Below, in pieces: positions 43,826 to 55,027 of a DNA stretch of 64,000 bases. The stretch spans positions 496,001-560,000 of the forward strand of contig OZ020616.1 of the NCBI GenBank assembly GCA_963971575.1. Direction: 5' to 3'. Below the pieces are notes generated by a model. That model saw only the letters and a list, made by a program, of their open reading frames with translations, made no database searches and had not been told where the DNA came from. The translations under genes and the position numbers were made by a program. Source of the DNA: Liopterus haemorrhoidalis. Its lineage: Eukaryota; Arthropoda; Insecta; Coleoptera; Dytiscidae. Position 1 is the first letter of the stretch. Each line of letters starts with the position of its first letter.

Positions 43826-44620
43826 GAGATGGGTCGTTCATGAACGAACCGGCTTATCGAGCCGGCTCAGTACACTGACCGAAGTGACACGGTTCACCAA
43901 ATTGAAATGAGCCGACTCACGGCTCACTGTATAGTTTCAAGTTTCAAGGATACGATTGGTCGGGCGATTGTGAGCAGTGACTGGAGTGATCCGGATCTGG
44001 ATCGATGTCATGTTGAACTTCGCGAGAACTCGGCTTGTAATGTATTATCATAAAGTGTATTTTGTCATCAATTTGTAGGGCAGTTTATTTGAAACTAATA
44101 GGCTTAGTCTGTATTTTCTTACAACCATACTATATAAAAATATTAAAAATATTGCCCAAATCCCAGATGTCCGATTTATAAGGGTAATAAACATCGCCAT
44201 ATACTTAACACATCTGGTTTAAAATACAGTAGCTACATAAAGTGAATTGTTTGTTTCAAAAATGTTAGATAAGAGCCGGGGCTAAGCGACGTTCTACCTA
44301 CGAGCGAACGACCGACAACTGACCGGGTTAAGCGACGTTCTACCTACGAGCGAACGACCGACAATTGACCGGCTCTAAGCGACGTCTACCTACAAGCGAA
44401 CGACCGACAACTGACCGCGTTAAGCGACGTTCTACCTACGAGCGAACGACCGACAACTGACCGGCTCTAAGCGACGTTCTACCTACGAACTAACGACCGA
44501 CCTGTGTCTCGAAAACATGTTTACTTAAGCGGATCACTGAGCTGGATCAATGAACCGGCTGAACAAACTAAACGACCTCCACTGATCCGGTTCCGCAAAC
44601 TGAGCCGAAATTCCCATCTC
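43826..44620. mobile_element. GAGATGGG-ended MITE with internal minisatellite
   Basis: Ends GAGATGGG and CCCATCTC with TA at 43824-43825 and 44621-44622; 795 bp. The subterminal zones carry the motifs tcgttcatgaacgaaccggc and ccggctcagtacactgaccg, with mirrored ccactgatccggttccg at the right. A related remnant (tcggtcagtgtactgatccg, catgaacgatccatct) lies at about 59560-59635. Confidence 0.75.
44283..44511. repeat. 46-bp minisatellite, five units
   Basis: Units start taagcgacgttctacctacg at 44283, 44329, 44376, 44421 and 44468 (spacings 46, 47, 45, 47). Each continues agcgaacgaccgacaactga. It is much richer in CpG than its surroundings and lies inside the MITE 43826-44620. Confidence 0.92.
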
Positions 44621-44694
44621 TAATATACATAATTGAATAAGGCCCCCCTGTCTTGTGCCTGCACAAAACCAATATTAATTTATAAGCTCTAATA

Positions 44695-45291
44695 CCCTTT
44701 TCAAACTAGATCTTTAAGATCGGATGTTTAAGTGAATGTATCTTTAAACGCTAATGTGAAACCGTACGGCCTCGCTTAAACACAAGCGATGTTTAAGACA
44801 GAGATCTGCGTCTTAAACTTCGCCCGCATTGCCAACTTAATTTGTATTATAAAAAAATACTCCTTGAATTTGTGCTGTCAACATTTTATATTATCATAAC
44901 AAGAATACTGTATTATATCGACGTTATAAGAAGTTTATACTTATTGTTATAATAAAATTATTTATTTTAATAATGTGTTTAATAAAATACAGAGCTACAA
45001 TAATTGAGATAAAATGTATCGACTTATATGTTAATACAGGTGTAATATATTCTTTATTGTAGTGCCTTTATTGTTGAATGAAATGAAATATCCTTAATTG
45101 TTTATAATAATTCAAAATGTGCGTCTGCGCAGACAGTTCAAAACTGGTAATTTCATGACGGTAACTTAAGGACAAAATTACTGTAGCTGATGACAGCACC
45201 AGAGATTTAAACATCAAGTGTGAAAGCATACCGATCTTAAACATCGGGGAACTTTAAGTTCACTCGTCTTAAAGATCTAGTGTGAAAAGGG
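44695..45291. mobile_element. CCCTTTTCACACTAG MITE, copy A (empty site)
   Basis: Ends CCCTTTTCaaACTAGATCTT and AGATCTAGTGTGAAAAGGG, TA at 44693-44694 and 45292-45293; 597 bp. Nearly identical to copy B at 51438-52295, but without the Harbinger-like insertion, so it preserves the empty site (ttattttaataatg). Confidence 0.92.
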
Positions 45292-45293
45292 TA

Positions 45294-46930
45294 TGAGTGA
45301 TATTTTTTCGAAATGGACACCCCCAGACCATATTTCTGTGTGCAACCCCCACATTTGTACGGCACGTGCCGCTAATGAAACGAACAATAGTTTGAAGGAG
45401 TTTTGTTGTAAGTTGGGCTTATTAAAAGCAGTTATATCAGAGATGATGAAGTGGTCCATGGATAATGAAAGTTTGAGATCGACTGTAGTAGATTATTGTG
45501 AGGAAATAAAGCAACAAAACTGATTTAGCATGAACGGGGAACTATGTCTCGCAACAGTTTACCGCATTTAGACAATCGTCACGACTGGAATATAACAATG
45601 TAGCAAGTGGCTTTATCTTTGGGAACAGTCTCGAGTCGACTCTCAGCGTGGAGGGAACATATTTACCAACTTGACAATATGTTACACATTTACAAACTTT
45701 TCTTCTCACCACATACCTACCTACCAACCTAACTGGCAGATTTGAAATGTCGTAAAAGAAAGTAGGTAGTACTACACTCATCGACTGCAAATCTCATAAC
45801 CGAACTCTTAACTTTCAAACGTGGTTACAAGTTACGACACTTTTATTTTATTCGATTGTTCAAATGACTCAAATAATAAAATGTTTCACACTTTGATCAA
45901 ATTCTGGAGAAATAACATAGCAATTTTAACTTTATTTACAGCTACGGTAGCTAGAAGGGCGTTTCTCAATCTTTTCTGGCATGGTACCCCCCCGAAATTA
46001 TATAAATATTGTCTGCGGCCCTCCTATATATATATGGTGTATCAAGATAGAGGGAACACGATTTTTCTCGAAAAGGCAACGTGTGAGCAAGTTGGGAAAA
46101 ATTTTGAACGAAAATTTATACAAAACATTAAATGGTAGTATTGGAATTTTCCGGAAGTACAAAATATTAAGGACAGTTTCGAATTGTTATATGGGAACGT
46201 ATGTCATATTGAGTATTTTTGGATAGAGCTTTTCAAAAGAAACAACTTTTACTTAAACATTTTTTCAGTATCTTTTACGGTATCGATTTTTTGTGTCGTT
46301 GAAAAAAATAATTATTATTTTTTTTAAATTTATGTGGTATCCAAAGAAAGCTCTTATGACGTAAATTAAGTAATGGAAAGTGGTTTTTTTAAATTTCCTT
46401 GTTTTAACGATTTTTTTTTTTTTTGCCAAAACTACTAAAAAATTACTTTTCCGCATCTTTTAACACAGAGGGGGTATATAGTAAAAATCTGAAAAAATTA
46501 GTAAAGTCATATCATAAATAAAGTAAAATCTGAAAAGTAATGTACATTGTTCTGAACCGGAAACATAAAAAAGGAATTTTTGATCGGATTGGGTTTTTGG
46601 AAAGTATTGCAGTTTTTGTACTTTTGACAAAATTAATTATTTTTTTAATTCATGACTAAATTATGGCTAGTAATATTATTGATTTTTTGTATGTATGGCT
46701 GAAGTAGTCTTTTTTTTTAAATTAAAAATATAATACAATTTTTTTAACAGCTAAGAATCGAGTTCAAGTGTGTAAGCTCCACCTACTATTATACATGATG
46801 ATACTATGATTCAACCTATTGTTAAAATTTATAAAAATAAAAAGCGTGTAATACATATTAAAATTTTTGGAAAAAGTAAAAATTTAAGAAATGATTTGTA
46901 CTAATTACACAAAAAAATATATAATGAAAA
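45294..46930. other. no gene recognised
   Basis: The short open frames at 45293-45523 and 45821-46226 have no domain I recognise. At 45958-46030 ggcgtttctcaatcttttctggcatggtacccccc looks like an isolated hAT-style left end. T-rich tracts fill 46300-46440. Confidence 0.4.
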
Positions 46931-46939
46931 TGACATTTT

Positions 46940-47082
46940 ATAATTTTATTCACTTTAACTTAAAATTGTTTATTGTAAGTATGATTTACAAAGCTTAAAC
47001 CAATTAACCAAAAGCAATCAATTAGTAAAAGATACTAGATTTCAAAATATAGTTCCACTTAAACGTTTGGAATAGCCTATAA
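46940..47082 (-). mobile_element. right half of a diverged CAGTCTG-type MITE
   Basis: gtaagtatgatttacaaagc, then taaaagatactagatttcaa and agttccacttaaacgtttgg, follow the end of the long MITE copies. The terminus reads ggaatagcctata instead of ggaacagactgta, the same subtype as 13166 and 32394. 47083-47945 shows only a small hairpin (aaagggtaac/gttaccctttt, about 47193-47218). Confidence 0.55.
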
Positions 47083-47947
47083 TGAGCAGATCACTACATA
47101 ATATTGAGGTTATGGTTTTAAACAGAACTGTTATTTGAACAAAATGTCACATAAATAATCTACCAACAAAAAACATTACTAACCACGATTAAAGGGTAAC
47201 TATCTGGTTACCCTTTTATATTTACGGCACATACTATAACTAGGCTACTGGTTCATCAATTAAATAGAATTATCTCCTAAGTATATCCGGGCCCTATTAA
47301 TACAATTTTATGATGCAAATCCGTTTTTTTTACGGATCCAATGTATTATTAATGATATTAAAATCTAATAAATTACAATAAAAAAACTCATTCGATTGGA
47401 AGAGAGAAACTGAGAAGCGTATCTTGAGATTACTGGCATAGATATACAAATTGCTTAATCGAAATCGGATATTACAAACCGATTTAGGTTTCTTTTAACG
47501 GAAACGATTAGATCCTATTGTAGTTTTTTACCAAAATCGGAAATCTAAACCGATTCTTTGGTATTAGGAATTTGTGTAATCGTGTTTAAATCATTCGGAA
47601 CGTGTTTCAGTAACTTGATCTCTTTAACAGTTTAGTTTGTGAGTTTGTGGTTTTGTAATTGAGCGTTTGAAGCCTTAAATTATGACGAAATATATCGATT
47701 CAGTTAAAAGGAAGGTTCATTCTCGTTACCGCTAACGCCATAAAACTGAGTGCTCACTTTAACTGTCTACAACAATCAACACATCATTTTATACATTTTA
47801 AATTACTTTTTCTAACTTTTATTTGGCAACAAGCTGAGAAACGACTAGTTAGTACATTTCTTTTTATACCAGGTGCCTACTTTTTAACATAGAATACGTC
47901 TTTGTCCGTAAAGGGGGTCGTTCCCTGAAATCGAGCATCACGAAATA

Positions 47948-48879
47948 GGGGATAGGCATGATTTTTTTTTTTTTTTTTAATTATATTCCTCTTGTTGCAT
48001 ATAAACATAAAAAACAGTTTTTATTTTTTTTTTGTTGTAATTTGAAGGCTTAAAAAAATCATAAATGTATGTAGCGCGCGAAAACGACGTGTGACGTCAT
48101 ACTCCTTCTAACTGACGTATGACACTACTAGCTTACCGGCGTACATAGTCTGTTGTGAACATATTTGTTTGTATAACTTTCATAGGTTATGTAAAGTTAG
48201 AGTGATTTTAGTTAAAATAAAGTTTAATTCTATAAAAACAATTTATACATGTTTACCGAATTAAATTTTATATTAAAATAGATAACTTATATTGCAGTAT
48301 TTCAATTATGCCCCTAACGTTTTGTAACTTCATGTAAACAATGTAGTAAAATTCTGACATCTAAATTACATAAATATTTACATTTTACAGAGTTGCAGCG
48401 TTTGTTTACATAAAGTTATAGAATATAAAATAAAAATTACTTTGACACCACGTATTTCCTCAGCACTGTAGCATTCATTATTTTTCATATATTCCATGAG
48501 CATAAATGCATCAATGTTGGGTAAATTATCACTCTGAGCCCTAACAAAATCTTTATCTGCCATTTTAATAATAAATGCGTGAAAAATTGCTTAAAAACAA
48601 ATACAAAACTCTCGAACAATACTATACACACACGTGTAAAGATTATGTTGTAGCTGTATCTGTGATGTGAAACCCCTATCGTTTGACGTCATACTCAGTC
48701 GTTTTACTCGGCAACCTTCGCTCCGTGGTCGGCTTATTTCAAATTTACAATATTTTAATTCAAAAATTTGGCTATAATATTAATTAAAATGTAATTTTTG
48801 TTTTGTTAGGTGACATAACTAACATTAACATATCAAAATAATGTAGTTTTAAGGAAATACAAATTTTATGCGTATCCCC
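47948..48879 (-). mobile_element. ISL2EU-like (PHIS) element, non-autonomous
   Basis: Ends GGGGATAggCAT and ATGcgTATCCCC, TA at 47946-47947 and 48880-48881; 932 bp. Subterminal gacgtcatactc occurs near both ends in opposite arrangement. It contains an exon-like frame of a family linked to YqaJ/SWIM proteins. To my knowledge ISL2EU elements carry a YqaJ-type protein and target a 2-bp site. No transposase core is present. Confidence 0.5.
48441..48563 (-). CDS. first exon of a YqaJ/SWIM-type element protein (partial)
   Basis: An ATG-started frame of 41 codons, MADKDFVRAQSDNLPNIDAF then MLMEYMKNNECYSAEEIRGV K, directly followed by a GTAATT donor in phase 0. The pattern (FV.AQS.NLP.ID.FM..E....N...SAE.RGVK) is, to my memory, the usual N-terminus of insect proteins that continue with a SWIM zinc finger and a YqaJ-like nuclease. 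No second exon is visible in the 490 bp left inside the element, so the copy is probably truncated. Confidence 0.5.
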
Positions 48880-48881
48880 TA

Positions 48882-49538
48882 TTGTTATTATAAAACCTCC
48901 GTCGTTAGCTGTGAAATCGAAGGGACATTTTAGACATTTAAAAACATTCTTATTCTAATGAGTCAATTCTGCGCTAAAAAAAAAAAATATGTGAAGTGTG
49001 AATTTTCAGACATTTCAGGGTTTTGTAGGTAAATAAGTATAAGAAGTCATCATAATGCTAGATGCCTTGGGAAATATTTTTTCAATAATTACATTAAAAT
49101 CAACAGTTTTATGATAATCATTTTTATTCGTTATTTAAGTACTAAGAGCTTCCATTTAATTTTTTTAACTGAATTAAAATAATTTGCGAAAATTTCGTCA
49201 TTATAAAATGAAAATATTTCACTGACTTTTCTCTACATTTGTTTCATATCTAAGTCTTCATTAAATTAATAAGAAATATATACATAATTGACTTAATATT
49301 TTTTCAATTTCAGAAACGTATTTCTCACTATTAACAATATGTTATTTGATTTATAGGTATTATAAATCGAATTGGTAACACTACTATAAATGATTTATTC
49401 ACCTTTGATACCTTAAAAACAAAAAAATTAAGTAATTCAAACAATAAGTTGAACAATGACAGAGCCTACTGAACACTACACACTACACTCAAGAACTTGA
49501 TTCTCGAATATTCTTATTACATTTTCAATTTAAAAAAA
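48882..49538. other. no feature recognised
   Basis: AT-rich, no element ends or domains seen. Confidence 0.5.
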
Positions 49539-49997
49539 TCAGCTGTGGCAACCACAGGACCGACCGCCATCAAAAAGTACTTGTATAAAATTCTTTCAGA
49601 GTAGTTATTATTGTAACAGACGTATTATATTACGTTGAAAAAAAAAAAATGCCTCAAATAAAAGTTGTTTTTATAGCAGCTTTTGTTAAATAAATTTTTT
49701 CGAAATATTTCTTTGTCGTGAAATATTCGCAAAATTTTTAAAACCGACACGAGTAAACTCCCATTTTTAGTTAACCGGTTTTTACCAAAAGTTGATCAAC
49801 TCGTGCCATTGATGTCAAAAGCTTAAATATGAAGTTTCATAAAAATCCTTTTATCCGAATTTGCTCTGCACGGGTTCACAGACTAAAAATAGTCAAAACG
49901 TTATGTAGGGACCTCAATTCGTGGAGATCCATCGAAATCTCGAAATGTCAAAATCGGTATGATCACAATACCTCCCTTATATATGTTGGCGGTCGGC
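49539..49997 (-). mobile_element. Helentron-like non-autonomous element, copy 5 (microsatellite lost)
   Basis: On the plus strand from tcagctgtggcaaccacagg to ttggcggtcggc. Between gctctgcacgggttcacaga and ctaaaaatagtcaaaacg the GACA tract is reduced to a single unit, whereas copies 3 and 6 have about 80 bases. The conserved flanks are intact. Confidence 0.85.
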
Positions 49998-50279
49998 AAA
50001 AAGACACACACTGCCTTAAGCATAAATACAAAAAATCCATAACATCATTAGCTATAATTTAGCCATGAATATATTGTCAAAAACATATATTGTCAAAAAC
50101 ATAAAAACTGCAATATTTTGCAAAAACGCAATCTGATTAAAAATTCTTTTCGTACGTTTCCGGTTCAGATTAATACACATTTCTAAGATTTTTTTTAGAT
50201 TTTAAGTTTAACCCCTTTAAGTTAAAAGTTGCGGAATAGTTTTTTTTTTTTTTTTGGAACAATTTTGGCATAAATCGTC

Positions 50280-50475
50280 AGTGCCTTAAATAGGCAGAAG
50301 CAACAGGGGACATGCCTGGGCATGTCATCCCATCGGGAATGTGCCCAGAAAGGAAAATATTGGAAACTATTTGAGTGAGGACCGTTTTTTTTTAGATCAT
50401 CACTTGTATTTTGAAATTGAGAACCTTTAGAGAAGTCATTACTTATATTTTAGAAAAGAGGTCATTTTTTCACTT
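50280..50475. mobile_element. remnant with GAGGACC-type minisatellite
   Basis: gtgaggaccgttttttttta, gagaacctttagagaagtca and gaggtcattttttcactta are degenerate units of the minisatellite seen in other MITEs. gggacatgcctgggcatgtc just upstream is palindromic. Ends not defined. Confidence 0.4.
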
Positions 50476-50480
50476 ATTAA

Positions 50481-50730
50481 GGGCCGGTCTTTCCACCTTC
50501 AGATAAAGTCCCAGGTAACTATCTGACAGATAAGGTTATTTGTAGCTGAGTAAATGTCAATACCAGTCAGTGAATCCAATACGTCAGTCTCATTATCCGT
50601 TAGATAACTATCTGATAGATACATTTGTATAGAAAGAAGGGATGACATTTACTCAGCAGATGAAGTTAAAAATAACCTTATCTGTCAGATAGTTACCTGG
50701 GACTTTATCTGAAGGTGGAAAGACCGGGCC
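50481..50730. mobile_element. PIF/Harbinger-like MITE, copy 1
   Basis: About 75-bp inverted ends, GGGCCGGTCTTTCCACCTTC against GAAGGTGGAAAGACCGGGCC, both with agataaagtcccaggtaact. TAA at 50478-50480 and 50731-50733; 250 bp. GG-start termini with a 3-bp TWA target fit PIF/Harbinger. Confidence 0.85.
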
Positions 50731-50733
50731 TAA

Positions 50734-51437
50734 GTATTATATAGTGTTTACGGGGGCCCAATGAAGTCCAGGGCACGAAAAAAGTTAGCTACGGCACTGT
50801 AAATCGTGTAAATTTAATAACTGCTTTCCGTTTCATAATTTACGTCTTAAGAACTTTCCTTTGTATTTAAATCCGTATTTAACTAAAAAAAACATCTTTA
50901 TCTTATCCTACTATACCCACAAGACCCTAAAATTAAGGAGATTTAAAATATGTTCATTCTGAAGTTTTTTGTGTAGTAGAGAATACTTTTATCGACAAGA
51001 TTATCCAATAAATTAAGTTTTTCTAGTCAATTTTCATGGAGGAAGTTGAATCGGAAGTTGAACTAAAACTTGTTACAATAAAACTTTAGGCATTTATCAT
51101 TGGAAAAAAAAAACTTTTTCTAGTGAAAGTTTGTTCATCAGATTGGTAACATGTCATAACTGGCATATCTTTTCATAAAAAACTATAAATATAAAATCTC
51201 ATCGGTATTTTATAAAGGACGAAATAGCGTGCAAGTGTAAAAATGTTTAGTTTAAAATTCAGAGAAATCTCACACCTGGGTTCAGTTCAACAGTACCCTA
51301 GTCACCGGGGCAGCTACCGTGTGACAGCCTGTTTGTTTGCAGCCCGCTTTTAACAGTTCCACGATTGTTATTTGAAAACTACGCGTTCAACTTCTGAACT
51401 AAACAAAACTGCGTCTACCTGAACTCACACACTTATA
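50734..51437. other. no feature recognised
   Basis: AT-rich apart from a GC-richer piece at 51270-51430 that has no open frame of interest. Confidence 0.45.
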
Positions 51438-52295
51438 CCCTTTTCACACTAGAACTTTAAGATCGGATGTTAAAGTGAATGTATCTTTAAACGCTAATGT
51501 GAAACTGTATGGCCTCGTCTAAATACAAGCGATGTTTAAGACAGAGATCTGCGTCTTAAACATCGTCCGCATTGCCAACTTAATTTCTATTATAAAAAAA
51601 TACTCCTTGACTTTGTGCTGTCAACATTTTATATTATCATAAACAAGAATACTGTATTATATCGACGTTATAAGAAGTTTATACTTATTGTTATAATAAA
51701 ATTATTTATTTTAGGCCCGGTCTTTCCACCTTCAGATAAAGTTCCAGGTAACTATCTGACAGATAAGGTTATTTTTAACTTCATCTGCTGAGTAAATGTC
51801 ATCCCTTCTTTCTATACAAATGTATCTATCGGATAGTTATCTAACGGATAATGAGACTGACGTATTGGATTCACTGACGTATTGACATTTATTCAGCAGA
51901 TGAAGTTACAAATAACCTTATCTGTCAGATAGTTACCTGGGACTTTAACTGAAGGTGGAAAGACCGGGCCTTAATAATGTGTTTAATAAAATACAGAGCT
52001 ACAATAATTGAGATAAAATGTATCGACTTACATGTTAATACAGGTGTAATATATTCTTTATTGTAGTGCCTTTATTGTAGAATGAAATGAAATATCCTTA
52101 ATTGTTTATAATAATTCAAAATGTGCGTCTGCGCAGACAGTTCAAAACTGGTAATTTCATGACGGTAACTTAAGGACAAAATTACTGTAGCTGATGACAG
52201 CACCAGAGATTTAAACATCAAGTGTGAAAGCATACCGATCTTAAACATCGGTGAACTTTAAGTTCACTCGTCTTAAAGATCTAGTGTGAAAAGGG
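51438..52295. mobile_element. CCCTTTTCACACTAG MITE, copy B, with nested Harbinger-like MITE
   Basis: Same ends and sequence as 44695-45291, TA at 51436-51437 and 52296-52297. Removing 51714-51970 plus one TTA leaves about 598 bp, the size of copy A. The two copies differ by scattered substitutions only. Confidence 0.92.
51714..51970. mobile_element. PIF/Harbinger-like MITE, copy 2, nested
   Basis: Ends GGCCCGGTCTTTCC and GGAAAGACCGGGCC, 257 bp. TTA at 51711-51713 and 51971-51973. The empty site in copy A (tattttaataatg) has a single TTA, proving a 3-bp duplication. Confidence 0.95.
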
Positions 52296-52297
52296 TA

Positions 52298-52960
52298 TTA
52301 GGAACATAATGCTCAAAGTACAACTATCTCCTCTACATTGAATAACTGGTACCTATATAACTCCACATTTCTCCAACACGAGGCACTACTAATAAAATCT
52401 CAGTCCAGCAGACTTACAAAACTTGATGAGACACTTCTAACAAAATAGAAAAAAAAATATGCAAGATATGAAAGTTAGGATGTACAGGAGAATTTTTCTT
52501 GGAGTAAAAGGAGCATTAATTGAAGTGTAGTTATGAAAGGAAAGTTTAGTTGTAAGTAGCTAGTTGTTGGTAGAACTGATATATTTGGAAAACTAGTAAT
52601 TTAGGTCACGTTTAACGCATGCAAACTTTAATAACATGGCTGCCGTATAGAAACTTTTTCCTTTGGTAATAGTTGAAGTTTGAAATGTTTTTATTGTCGA
52701 GAAACAGAAACGTATCTGAGTTTATTTTCAAAACAAATATTCATTTTATGTTATTCTGTTGAGAAGTATGTTGCCATTGTGTTTTTTTTCGATAACTTCA
52801 CGAGCTGATTCTTCCTTCGTCTACCGCACATTTAAATATTACATTCACATTCAAATTTTAAAATGCGAAAGAAAGATTAGAAAATCTACTTTTAAAAACC
52901 TTTTTAATATCAATTTTCCGTCTAGCACGTTTGATCAAAAATAGTGTTCTAATACTAGGG
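52298..52960. other. no feature recognised
   Basis: AT-rich, no domain-bearing frame before the mariner relic. Confidence 0.5.
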
Positions 52961-53039
52961 TCCGCTAGAATGGGTACACAGTCGTGTATCGATTCTCGAA
53001 GGTGGAGAATCTCCAACAATAACCAAAAAGCAACGAGCC

Positions 53040-53258
53040 ATGAAAAAAATTATGTATGCAGTGTTCTATAGAAGTACTGGCCTGGTAATGGCAATTAAAC
53101 TGAATGGACCGAAGACAGTTACAACTAAATGGTGCACTGAAAAATGTTTGTCTGAAATGCTCCATACAATTCCAGAGAAAAGGATTATGTTACATCATGA
53201 TAATGCGTCTTCCCTTAAGATAGCTTCAATTCCAAAGTTTTTGGTTGAAAAAATATAA
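53040..53258 (+). pseudogene. mariner transposase core fragment
   Basis: 72 codons reading KKIMYAVFYRSTGLVMAIKL and later RIMLHHDNASS, then a stop. HHDNASS holds the second catalytic aspartate of Tc1/mariner transposases. Upstream bases 52960-53040 continue the similarity in other frames, and the third catalytic residue is lost. No inverted termini found. A dead fragment. Confidence 0.8.
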
Positions 53259-53277
53259 TAGTTATTTATGCACCAAG

Positions 53278-53367
53278 GGTGTTACTAAAACGATTACGCC
53301 CGGAGAGCGACGTAATATAGCCCGAGAAATGGATGTAGCACGATGGGCGTAATCATCCAGTAACGCC
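53278..53367. mobile_element. small foldback MITE
   Basis: ggtgttact...gattacgccc is mirrored by gggcgtaatc...agtaacgcc within about 90 bp. No TSD assigned. Confidence 0.55.
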
Positions 53368-53459
53368 AATAGTGCATACAAGATTTTTTCACTTCACATA
53401 AAATAAAAAGAAAAAATTAACTGGTAACCTATGACAATAAACAGTTTATAAAAAAACAA

Positions 53460-53949
53460 TCAGCTGTGGCCACCACAGGATCGACCGCCATCACAAAGTA
53501 CTTGCAAAAAATACATTCTAGCAGCAGAGTAGAAATAACTTGGCCTAATATTTTCTAACAGAGATATTATTTATCCTGACCATGGAAACGTTACATATAA
53601 GTATGAAAAAATAGAAACTTAGAAACAATTTCGAAAAAAATTTCAAATTTTTTTCGTTTTATCAAAAAATTTCTTAAATAAAAGTTGTTAGTTATTGCTT
53701 TTATAGCAACTCTTGTTAGATAATTTTTTTCGAAATATTTTTCTGTTGCTAAATATTCACAAAAATCTTAAAATCGACACGAGTAAACTCCCATTTCTAG
53801 TCAACCGATTTTTAACAAAAGTTGATCAACTCGTGCCATTGATGTCAAAAGCTTAAATATGCAGTTTCATAAAAATTCTTTTAGCCGAATTAGCTCTGCA
53901 CGTGTACACAGACGGACGGACATACAGACAGACATACAGACAGACAGGC

Positions 53950-53985
<36 letters not shown>

Positions 53986-54106
53986 CAACAGACATCCTGC
54001 TAAAAATAGTCAAAAAGTTATGTAGGGCCCTCAATTCGTGGTGATCCATCGAAACGTCAAAATTGGTATGATCACAATACCTCCCTTATATATGTTAGCG
54101 GTCGGT
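53460..54106 (-). mobile_element. Helentron-like non-autonomous element, copy 6 (most complete)
   Basis: On the plus strand: tcagctgtggccaccacagg (3' hairpin), cgaccgccatcaca, the gttgatcaactcgtgccatt block, a GACA microsatellite at 53910-53995, the cctcaattcgtggtgatcca block and gttagcggtcggt. The 5' ACCGACCGC and its complement just inside the 3' hairpin form the subterminal inverted pair expected of Helentron-derived elements. Open frames over the microsatellite are artefacts. Confidence 0.85.
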
Positions 54107-54873
54107 AAAAAGGGTGAATTTGGAGTGCAAAATCTGTATGCGAATCAAATGACTACAGACATGCTAAATTTTAAATCTAATTGACAGAGGAGTCGGTGTA
54201 TTCTCGATGAAACATCTTTAATATAAGATTAATAAATAAATTAAGCACTCGGTAAGTTTCACAAATATAAGTTTAATGTTACTCTATACGTATTTCAGCA
54301 GTGACGCCATCTACAGGAGTTCAAATTACAAACTAAACTTATTTTTTAACAGATACATTCAGTGATTTTAAATCTCTAGGTCCAATCGTAATTTCTACCA
54401 TACAGATTCAGACATACAGACGTACACGTGACTGATGGTGTTGTTTTAAAGTCTATAATCTCGATTACAAATGGTTGCAGAATGTACGTAACGATAGTCG
54501 ATTTAGTTGGCGCAAGCACTTAGTATAACGAGGTGGTGAAGCATCATACACGTCGGTAGCTAATTCACAAGTATCTCGATGTTGTCTCGGGGGTGATGGG
54601 GAAAAATTCTAAATGATACTTGTTGCTGTAACATGCAAAACTTTCCTGTTACCATCTCGCGTACAAATTAGGCAACTACGTGCTAATATTACCACCACCA
54701 ACACCACCAACCATGTCAACCCTCAAATTTATTATTCAAAATTTGTTACCTGCAACTCAGCCCCCAAATTGATTTAATCTATACATTTAACTATTTAATT
54801 ACATCCTTTACAAATTACTTTAAGGGTTGTTTGAAGACTTACCTACAAATCAATATTAAAATTGAAAGTTCCG

Positions 54874-54945
54874 TGGGAAATTGAACCCCGAACCTTTAGA
54901 TCTCGCGTCCAAGCCTTATACCAATTAGCTAAGAAAGGTATGAAA
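54874..54945 (-). pseudogene. tRNA-derived sequence (SINE head or tRNA pseudogene)
   Basis: Read on the minus strand, TTAGCTAATTGGTATAAGGC resembles a D-arm with the A box. TTGGA-CGCGAGA-TCTAA forms an anticodon arm. GGTTCGGGGTTCAATTTCCC resembles a T-arm with the B box. The base before the anticodon is G instead of T, the T-arm is imperfect and no acceptor stem pairs. A functional tRNA is therefore unlikely; a SINE promoter or tRNA relic is more likely. Confidence 0.5.
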
Positions 54946-55027
54946 GAATAAACAAGGCATTCATTGAATTGTTAGTTAAGTGACTACCAAACGTACAGAA
55001 CATACAAATACGAGGTGTGTAAATTAA

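Noticed and set aside
45293..45523. 76-codon plus-strand frame after the 44695 MITE
   Set aside because: No domain recognised, and its opposite strand is equally open; it is a single short frame without splice evidence.
53859..54049. Frame encoding QTDRQTDRQTD or CLSVCLSV repeats
   Set aside because: Direct translation of the GACA microsatellite within the Helentron-like element.
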